Shown piece after piece: positions 58,331 through 64,000 of a stretch of 64,000 bases of DNA. The position numbers were made by a program, and so were the translations under genes. Within the stretch, counting starts at the first letter, position 1; each line of letters opens with the position of its first letter. This stretch comes from Micromonospora chokoriensis (GTDB lineage Bacteria > Actinomycetota > Actinomycetes > Mycobacteriales > Micromonosporaceae): contig NZ_LT607409.1 in assembly GCF_900091505.1 (NCBI RefSeq), forward strand, positions 310,001 to 374,000. The letters run 5' to 3'. Under the pieces are notes generated by a model. The model saw only the letters and a program-made list of their open reading frames with translations. It ran no database searches and was not told the DNA's origin.

Positions 58331-59139
58331 ACGAGCGCACAGTGCGGGGCTTCACCGCCGGCGTCGCCGGCCGGCTGGGCCGGGCGGCCGCGTTCTCGCT
58401 GCTCGCCGGCACCGTGGGAGGCGCTGCCGTCCTGGCCGGCGAGGCGTTCGTCGCCCGACACCGTCGGTACGCCCAACCGGAGCTGGGGCTGGCCCTACGG
58501 GCCACGATCGGCCGGGCCGAGGCTCCACCGCTGCGGCTGGTGCTGCTCGGTGACTCGTCGGCCCTGGGTGTCGGTGTCGACCGTCTCGAGGACACCATCG
58601 GTGGGCAGTTGGCACACCTGCTCGCCGAGGGCCCGACCGGTCGGCGGGTGCACCTGTCCAGCGTCGGTGTCTCCGGTTCCCGCTCGACCGACCTGGCCAC
58701 CCAGGTGGCGCGGTCCCTGCTCGGTGAGCGGCCGGACGTGGCGCTGATCCTGATCGGCGCCAACGATGCCACCGGGCTGCGCCGACCCTCCGACGCGGCG
58801 GCCTATCTCGGCGCGGCGGTGCACCGGCTGCGGGAGGCGCGGGTCGAGGTGGTCGTCGGCACCTGCCCCGATCTCGGCGCGGTGCGTGCCATCGCCCCTC
58901 CGCTGCGCCAGGTGGTCGGCTGGTCCGGCCGGCGCATGGCCCGCGCGCAGACCACTGCCGTGCTGGAGGCCGGCGGCTCGGTGGTCGACCTGGCCAGCGA
59001 GACGGGGCCGGTGTTCCGGGCCGACGCGGGGACGCTCTGCCACGACGGCTTCCACCCCTCCGCCGACGGCTACCGGGTCTGGGCGCACGCGCTGCTGCCC
59101 GGCGTCGCCGCCGCCGCGACGGTCGCCACCCGGCGCTAG
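58327..59139 (+). CDS. SGNH/GDSL hydrolase, second of a tandem pair
   Basis: 270 residues, paralogous to the preceding protein: block I VLLGDSSALGVGVD, block III ILIGANDATG, His block HDGFHPSADGYRVWA, and the shared VEVVVGTCPDLGAVRAIAPPLR. It starts within the stop of the first gene (ATGA). It lacks the long C-terminal tail of its partner. Confidence 0.88.
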   Translation: MNERTVRGFTAGVAGRLGRAAAFSLLAGTVGGAAVLAGEAFVARHRRYAQPELGLALRATIGRAEAPPLRLVLLGDSSALGVGVDRLEDTIGGQLAHLLAEGPTGRRVHLSSVGVSGSRSTDLATQVARSLLGERPDVALILIGANDATGLRRPSDAAAYLGAAVHRLREARVEVVVGTCPDLGAVRAIAPPLRQVVGWSGRRMARAQTTAVLEAGGSVVDLASETGPVFRADAGTLCHDGFHPSADGYRVWAHALLPGVAAAATVATRR

Positions 59140-59217
59140 AGCGGCCCGGCGGGGGGTGACATTTCCCGCCGCGCCTGCGCCTTCCGTGCCATGTTACCGG
59201 CGGGTTAACGTTGGCCC

Positions 59218-60480
59218 ATGCCGATTGAGTCGTCCCGCGACGCCGTCATCGTCGCCACCGCCCGCTCCCCCATCGGCCGGGCGCACAAGGGGTCCCTGCG
59301 CGACGTCCGCTCCGACGACCTCGCCGCGACCATCGTCCAGGCGGCCCTGGACAAGATCCCCGCGCTCGACCCGACCACCATCGACGACCTCTACCTCGGG
59401 TGTGGCCTGCCCGGCGGCGAGCAGGGCTTCAACATGGCCCGGGTGGTGTCGACGCTGCTCGGTCTGGACACCGTGCCCGGTGCCACGCTGACCCGCTACT
59501 GCGCCTCGTCGTTGCAGACCACCCGGATGGCGATGCACGCGATCCGGGCCGGTGAGGGCGACGTGTTCGTCTCCGCCGGCGTCGAGATGGTGTCCCGCTA
59601 CGCCCGGGGCAGCTCCGACGGGCTGCCCTCCGAGGCCCAGGCCCTCGTCGGCGGCGGCTGGGAGAACCCCCGGTTCGGCCCGGCCGGCGAGCGCTCGAAG
59701 CGCCGCGCGCAGGGCGGCGCCGAGGTGTGGACCGACCCACGCGAGACGGGCGACCTGCCCGACATCTACCTGACCATGGGGCAGACCGCGGAAAACCTGG
59801 CCCAGGTGTACGACGTCACCCGCGCCGACATGGACGAGTTCGGCGTACGCAGCCAGAACCTCGCCGAGAAGGCCATCGCCGACGGCTTCTGGGCGCGGGA
59901 GATCACCCCGGTCACCACGCCGGACGGCACAGTGGTGAGCACCGACGACGGTCCCCGCGCCGGCGTGACACTGGACGCGGTCGCCGGTCTCAAGCCGGTG
60001 TTCCGCCCGGACGGCCGCATCACCGCCGGCAACTGCTGCCCGCTCAACGACGGCGCGGCCGCCGTGGTGGTGATGAGCGCCCAGCGGGCCGAGGAACTCG
60101 GGCTCACCCCGCTGGCCCGGATCGTCTCCACCGGTGTGACCGCCCTGTCGCCGGAGATCATGGGTCTCGGACCGGTGGAGGCGTCCCGGCAGGCGCTGCG
60201 CCGCGCCGGGATGACCATCGACGACGTCGACCTCGTCGAGATCAACGAGGCGTTCGCCGCGCAGGTCATCCCCAGCTACCGGCAGTTGGGCATCCCGGAG
60301 GAGAAGCTGAACGTCATGGGCGGCGCCATCGCCGTCGGCCACCCGTTCGGGATGACCGGTGCCCGGATCACCGGCACCCTGCTGAACGCCCTGGAGTGGC
60401 ACGACAAGACCATCGGCCTGGAGACGATGTGCGTGGGCGGCGGCCAGGGCATGGCCATGGTGTTGGAGCGGCTGAGCTGA
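59218..60480 (+). CDS. Acetyl-CoA acetyltransferase (thiolase)
   Basis: 420 residues. The nucleophilic Cys is in TRYCASSLQT; the His is in GGAIAVGHPFGMTGAR and the second Cys in METMCVGGGQGMA-type sequence. Cleaves 3-oxoacyl-CoA in beta-oxidation or forms acetoacetyl-CoA. By position next to the SGNH genes it matches the fadA3 neighbourhood of mycobacteria (from memory). ATG 59218 follows TAACGT (59206-59211) by six bases. Confidence 0.92.
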   Translation: MPIESSRDAVIVATARSPIGRAHKGSLRDVRSDDLAATIVQAALDKIPALDPTTIDDLYLGCGLPGGEQGFNMARVVSTLLGLDTVPGATLTRYCASSLQTTRMAMHAIRAGEGDVFVSAGVEMVSRYARGSSDGLPSEAQALVGGGWENPRFGPAGERSKRRAQGGAEVWTDPRETGDLPDIYLTMGQTAENLAQVYDVTRADMDEFGVRSQNLAEKAIADGFWAREITPVTTPDGTVVSTDDGPRAGVTLDAVAGLKPVFRPDGRITAGNCCPLNDGAAAVVVMSAQRAEELGLTPLARIVSTGVTALSPEIMGLGPVEASRQALRRAGMTIDDVDLVEINEAFAAQVIPSYRQLGIPEEKLNVMGGAIAVGHPFGMTGARITGTLLNALEWHDKTIGLETMCVGGGQGMAMVLERLS

Positions 60481-60640
60481 GCCGGGTGGCCTGAGGTCGG
60501 TGTCCGCCGCCGACGACGTCGGCCGGTCGGGCACCACCGGGCGCGCGGCGGTTCGCCAGCGGGACCGCGTTCGGCGGTTCGTCACGGACCGCGGCGCCCC
60601 CCGCAGGGCGCGCGTCGCGGGACCTGTCCTGACGTGGGCC

Positions 60641-60961
60641 TCAGAGGGCGTTGCGGGTCGCCGTCACCTCGGCGGCGGCCCGCGCCAGCACCTCGTCGTC
60701 GGCCCCGGCGGCCAGCAGGTCCGCCGCCACCACCCGCACCTGGTCGGGTAGGGCCAGATCGTTGTCCAGCCGGGGCACCACCCGGCGCGGCTCCCCTTCG
60801 GCGTCGGCGGCCAGGTTGGCGACCTCCTGCACCAACCGGTGCACCAGGTCGGCGCGGGACACGTTGCCGGCGGTGGCGACCGCCGCCCAGCGTGGCTGCT
60901 GCCAGTGCACCACCTGACGCACCAGCAACGTCACGGCCTTGTCCAACTCCGCTGCGCTCAT
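60641..60961 (-). CDS. Conserved small helical protein, function unknown
   Basis: 106 residues, predicted all-helical (SAAELDKAVTLLVRQVVHWQQPRWAAVA ... VRVVAADLLAAGADDEVLARAAAEVTATRNAL). No domain recognised. The ATG follows TAGACT by eight bases. The 160 bases between it and the thiolase gene hold nothing recognisable. Confidence 0.65.
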   Translation of the reverse strand: MSAAELDKAVTLLVRQVVHWQQPRWAAVATAGNVSRADLVHRLVQEVANLAADAEGEPRRVVPRLDNDLALPDQVRVVAADLLAAGADDEVLARAAAEVTATRNAL

Positions 60962-61030
60962 CGCCGCCGAGTCTACGGCCGACCGGCGCCACGACCGACC
61001 GGCGCCACCGGAGATCGGCGCCCGCGGCCA

Positions 61031-61107
61031 TGATCGACTCGGCTTCCTGAAAATCGGTGCATCACCGCGCCCCGGACACCCCGTCTTTCACGAAACCGAG
61101 TCGATCA
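61031..61107. terminator. Long hairpin with TGATCGA ends
   Basis: 22-base arms (61031-61052, 61086-61107) match at 20 of 22 with a 33-base loop. The dimensions are the same as the elements at 26335 and 55211, but the arm sequence differs. Confidence 0.7.
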
Positions 61108-61165
61108 CGCGGCCAGGCGGCAACACGGGCGCGGGCTAGGCGCGGGACGGCACTGCGGGCGTCGG

Positions 61166-61924
61166 TTAGCGGCGCAGGTAGCTGAGCAGCCGCAACAGCT
61201 GCCAGTAGAGAAAGACCAACCCGGTGAGCAGGCCGAACGCGCTCAGCCACGCGAACCGGCGGGGTCGCCCGTCCCGCACCGAACGCTCGACGAGATCGAA
61301 GTCGAGGATGAAGCTGAACGCCCCGGCGATGATGGCGACCACCGAGAAGGCGTACGGCAACCAGCCGACCTCACCACTGACGCTGTAGACCGCCAGGCCC
61401 GACCGTCCGGTGATCAGGTACGACACCAGGTTGACCACGCTGAGCACGGCGATGCCGAGCAGCGTGCCGATCACCAGACGCGCCAACCGGGGCGTCGCCC
61501 GGATCACCCGGGCCCGGTAGAGCGCCGCCATGCCGAGGAAGACGCCGAAGGTGCCGGCCACCGCCTGCACCACGATGCCGGGATAGACCTGCTCGAAGGC
61601 ACGGCTCGCCACCCCCAGCAGCAGACCCTGCAGGACGGCGTAGCCGAGGATCGGCACCGGGTTGGTGATCGCGCGCAACGAGATGACCAGGACCAGCGCG
61701 ATCGAGGCGAGCGCGCTGCCGGCCAGCGCGGCGCCCAGCCACGCCGCATCCGGGATCACCGCCCAGGACACCGCCGCCGCCGCGCCGGTGACGATCAGCA
61801 ATCCGACGGTACGGACCACCACGTCGTCGACGGTCATCGGCTCGACGTCGCGGGAGCCGAGCACCCGGGCCTCCACCCGGCCGGCCTCGTCCAGCCGGTT
61901 GAGTACGGGGTTGTTGCTGCGCAC
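61166..61924 (-). CDS. Bax inhibitor-1/YccA-family membrane protein
   Basis: 252 residues, about seven helices. It has SNNPVLNRL at the N-terminus, MTVDDVVVRTVGLL before helix 1, and FDLVERSVRDGRPRRFAWLSAFGLLTGLVFLYWQLLRLLSYL at the end. The family is linked to ion leak or stress tolerance; role here unknown. GTG 61924 with GGAGG upstream. Paralogous to the next gene. Confidence 0.85.
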   Translation of the reverse strand: MRSNNPVLNRLDEAGRVEARVLGSRDVEPMTVDDVVVRTVGLLIVTGAAAAVSWAVIPDAAWLGAALAGSALASIALVLVISLRAITNPVPILGYAVLQGLLLGVASRAFEQVYPGIVVQAVAGTFGVFLGMAALYRARVIRATPRLARLVIGTLLGIAVLSVVNLVSYLITGRSGLAVYSVSGEVGWLPYAFSVVAIIAGAFSFILDFDLVERSVRDGRPRRFAWLSAFGLLTGLVFLYWQLLRLLSYLRR

Positions 61925-62006
61925 CGCCGCCTCCTTCACCCACGTACCCCTTGCAGTCACTCTGCCCTGGGCGGACCGGCGGCGGCGGGAAAACAGCGCG
62001 GACGAC

Positions 62007-62040
62007 GGCGCCCGCCCCCACCGGAGCGGGGACGGGCGCC
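62007..62040 (-). terminator. GC-rich hairpin
   Basis: ggcgcccg / cgggcgcc, extended by CCCC/GGGG with a bulge, downstream of the second YccA-family gene. Confidence 0.65.
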
Positions 62041-62060
62041 GTTCGGCAGGGCGGACGAGG

Positions 62061-62876
62061 TCAGTCGTCGCCCTGGAAGTAGCTCAGCAGACGCAGGATC
62101 TCGATGTAGAGCCAGACCAGGCTGACCAGGATGCCGAACGCGGCCACCCAGGAGTAGCGCTGCGGCAGGCCCATCCGGACGCCGTCCTCGATCTCCTTGA
62201 AGCTGAGCACGAAGCTCAGCGAGGCGACGACGATGCAGACCAGGCTGAAGCCGATCGCCAGCGGGCTGCCGTCACGCAGACCGGTGTTGACGCCGAACAT
62301 CGCCAGCACGAAGTTGATCAGCATCACCGCGAAGAGACCGGTGATGACCGCGATCATGCCCTTGACGAACGCCGGGGTGGCCCGGATGACCTTCGCCTTG
62401 TAGAGCATCGCCATCAGGAAGAAGATGCCGAAGCTGGCTGCGGCGGCCTGGAGCACGATGCCGTCGTACGCCGTCTCGAACGCCTTGCTGACCATGCCGA
62501 CGAAGACACCCTCGACGACCGCGTACGCGATGACGAGTGCCGGGTTGGCCATCCGGGAGAACGAGATGATCAGGCCGAGGACCAGGCCGACCAGCGCCGC
62601 ACCGATCCAGGCGGTACCGACCAGCGCGTCGGGCACGAGCACCCAGGCGGCCGCAGCGGTGATGCCGAGGATGCCGAGGAGGGCGACCGTCTTGACGACC
62701 ACGTCGTCGACGGTCATCGGCGCCACGGTGGGGGGCGCGGCCGGGTAACCGGCCTGGGACGGGTACTGCTGGGGAATGCCGGGCTGTCCGTACGGCCCGG
62801 CCGGGGCGTACCCGGCGGAGCGCTCCCGCTCGGCCGCTTGGCCGAGCCGGGCGAGCACCGGGTTCGAGGTCTTCAC
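62061..62876 (-). CDS. Bax inhibitor-1/YccA-family membrane protein (paralogue)
   Basis: 271 residues, about seven helices. A Gly/Pro/Tyr-rich N-terminal stretch (residues 17-50) precedes MTVDDVVVKTVALL. The C-terminus SFKEIEDGVRMGLPQRYSWVAAFGILVSLVWLYIEILRLLSYF carries the family acidic residues. GTG 62876 has GAGGGAGG seven bases upstream. The first gene is downstream on the same strand. Confidence 0.88.
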   Translation of the reverse strand: MKTSNPVLARLGQAAERERSAGYAPAGPYGQPGIPQQYPSQAGYPAAPPTVAPMTVDDVVVKTVALLGILGITAAAAWVLVPDALVGTAWIGAALVGLVLGLIISFSRMANPALVIAYAVVEGVFVGMVSKAFETAYDGIVLQAAAASFGIFFLMAMLYKAKVIRATPAFVKGMIAVITGLFAVMLINFVLAMFGVNTGLRDGSPLAIGFSLVCIVVASLSFVLSFKEIEDGVRMGLPQRYSWVAAFGILVSLVWLYIEILRLLSYFQGDD

Positions 62877-62984
62877 TGTCTGGCCTCCCTCAGGGGGTCG
62901 TGTGCACGTGAACGTGCCCTCCAAGAGTAAACGGCGCAGCCAAGTCCTGGTGATCACGAATGAGAATGCGTCTGAGTGACAGGG

Positions 62985-63065
62985 TGCCCGGGGCGGGGGT
63001 CGAACCCGCACGCCTTTCGGCAGCCGCTTTTAAGGCGGCCGTGTCTGCCTTTCCACCACCCGGGC
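62985..63065 (-). tRNA. bldA: tRNA-Leu(UAA), bldA type
   Basis: The cloverleaf can be drawn by hand. Acceptor stem GCCCGGG/CCCGGGC with discriminator A, anticodon stem GCCGC/GCGGC around CTTAAAA (anticodon TAA at 63030-63032), a long class II variable arm, and T-arm GCGGGTTCGACCCCCGC. CCA is not encoded. It reads the rare UUA codon; in Streptomyces this tRNA is the developmental regulator bldA. Confidence 0.93.
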
Positions 63066-63166
63066 GGGTGGCACCGGCGTGCCGACACGCACAGTGCAGT
63101 GTCACCGTAGCCGGTCTCCGGCGACCCGGCGTACCCCGACGGGTTGGCCACATTAGGGTCGATGCC

Positions 63167-64000
63167 GTGAGCAGCGCAGCCTCCACGGCCCCCGACGCCG
63201 CCCCTGAGCAGGCCATCCGCCTCGCCGATCAGGTCGACCGCCGGCCTTGGACCACCCGGCTGCTGGCCGCCCTCGGCCGACACCGGGGCGATGTGCTCGT
63301 CGCTCTGCTCTGGGCCGTGCTGGCCGGCTGGCTCACCCACGGGCTGTGGCCCGACCCCGCCGGCCGCATCCTGTCGCTCAACCCGGAGGACCAGGCCCTC
63401 TACGAGTGGTTTCTCGCTGTCGACGCCCGCGCGCTGCTCGGAGACTTCGACCTGCTCAGCGACCGACTCAACGCCCCCGACGGCGTCAACCTGATGGCCA
63501 ACACCACGGTGATCGCGCTCGGCGTCGCCTTCGCGCCGGTCACCCTGCTGCTGGGCGCACCGGTCACCTTCGCGCTGCTCGCCGCCGCGAACCTCGCCGG
63601 GACCGCTCTCGCGTGGTACCTGCTGTTCCACCGGACCCTGCGGGCCCACCGGCTCGCCGCCGTGCTCGGCGGGGCCCTGTGCGGGTTCGGCCCGGGGATG
63701 GTCTCGCAGACCAACAGCCACCTGCACATGACCGCCCAGTGGCTGGTACCGGTGATCGTGTGGCTGGTGGTCCGGCTGCTGCGGGCGTCCGACCCGGGGC
63801 CGACACCCGACGGTCCGGGTCGCGACCTGGCCGCCGGGCCGGACCGTCGACGGATGATCACCTCCGCTGCCGGGCTGGCCGGCGCTGTGACCGCGCAGGT
63901 CTTCGTCGGCGAGGAGGTGTTGTTCCTCGCCGCCGTCACCCTGCTGGTGATGGCGATCAGCTACGCCGTGGCGGACCGCGACCTGGCCCGGCGGGCGCTA
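63167..64000 (+). CDS. Polytopic GT-C-like membrane protein, N-terminal part
   Basis: 278 residues, open to the right edge. After a 45-residue N-terminal segment come hydrophobic helices (DVLVALLWAVLAGWLTHGLW). A loop with YEWFLAVDARALLGDFDLLSDRLNAPDGVNLMANTTV follows, then more helices and SQTNSHLHMTAQWLVPVIVWLVV. The layout resembles membrane glycosyltransferases of the GT-C fold, but this is a guess from topology. GTG 63167 follows TAGGGT (63154-63159) by seven bases, consistent with a leaderless mRNA. Confidence 0.7.
   Translation, partial: MSSAASTAPDAAPEQAIRLADQVDRRPWTTRLLAALGRHRGDVLVALLWAVLAGWLTHGLWPDPAGRILSLNPEDQALYEWFLAVDARALLGDFDLLSDRLNAPDGVNLMANTTVIALGVAFAPVTLLLGAPVTFALLAAANLAGTALAWYLLFHRTLRAHRLAAVLGGALCGFGPGMVSQTNSHLHMTAQWLVPVIVWLVVRLLRASDPGPTPDGPGRDLAAGPDRRRMITSAAGLAGAVTAQVFVGEEVLFLAAVTLLVMAISYAVADRDLARRAL

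Overview
The window is very GC-rich DNA from an actinomycete, most likely Micromonosporaceae (Micromonospora-like). The signs are coenzyme F420 genes, mycothiol conjugate amidase (Mca), an Scr1-type XRE regulator paired with a DUF397 protein, a bldA-type tRNA-Leu(UAA), frequent GTG and TTG starts, and many start codons lying 6-7 bases after a TANNNT -10 box (leaderless mRNAs). The genus is an inference from gene content, not a database match.

Layout. 1-4.1 kb: F420 biosynthesis (fbiC partial, fbiA, fbiB) around a proline-rich membrane protein. 4.1-14 kb: ArsR-type regulator, Nudix hydrolase, GDP-mannose pyrophosphorylase (manC), glycosyltransferase, TIGR03089-type protein, acetoacetyl-CoA synthetase, hotdog thioesterase, a small membrane protein and a Bcr/CflA-type exporter. 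14.2-18.4 kb: a five-gene operon (ECF sigma, zinc anti-sigma, ABC ATPase, two membrane subunits) in which every junction is a 4-base start/stop overlap. 18.4-30.3 kb: acyl-CoA dehydrogenase, UDP-glucose dehydrogenase, a 1628-residue polytopic protein, purE-purK and a YyaL-type thioredoxin-domain protein.

30.3-40.9 kb is an accessory defence island: hsdR, a small DUF6907-like gene, an XRE/DUF397 pair on the opposite strand, hsdS, hsdM, then an unusual HTH-methyltransferase-specificity fusion and a HEPN (Abi_2-like) protein. It is followed by a GGDEF-EAL protein. The island splits a conserved actinobacterial neighbourhood: the YyaL-like gene lies on one side, and the small membrane gene, mca, DUF4307, greA, metB and cbs lie on the other.

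43.6-64 kb: mca block, greA, ilvA, an amidase, metB, a secreted beta-propeller protein, a HIT hydrolase, msrA, a small GntR repressor with five tandem 9-bp repeats, RNase Z behind a long structured leader with a 12-codon upstream ORF, a GNAT, cbs, DUF1232, two tandem SGNH hydrolases, a thiolase, two Bax-inhibitor/YccA membrane proteins, tRNA-Leu(UAA), and the start of a polytopic GT-C-like protein.

How the genes work together. Transsulfuration (metB, cbs), Mca and MsrA give a thiol and redox theme. AacS, thioesterase, acyl-CoA dehydrogenase and thiolase handle acyl-CoAs. The tRNA-Leu(UAA) gene is in the same window as four TTA-containing genes (hsdR, hsdS, the GGDEF-EAL gene, ilvA). Non-coding highlights are a family of long GATC-ended hairpins mostly between convergent genes, two back-to-back promoters whose -10 boxes share a TA step, the GntR repeats, the XRE operator and the RNase Z leader.
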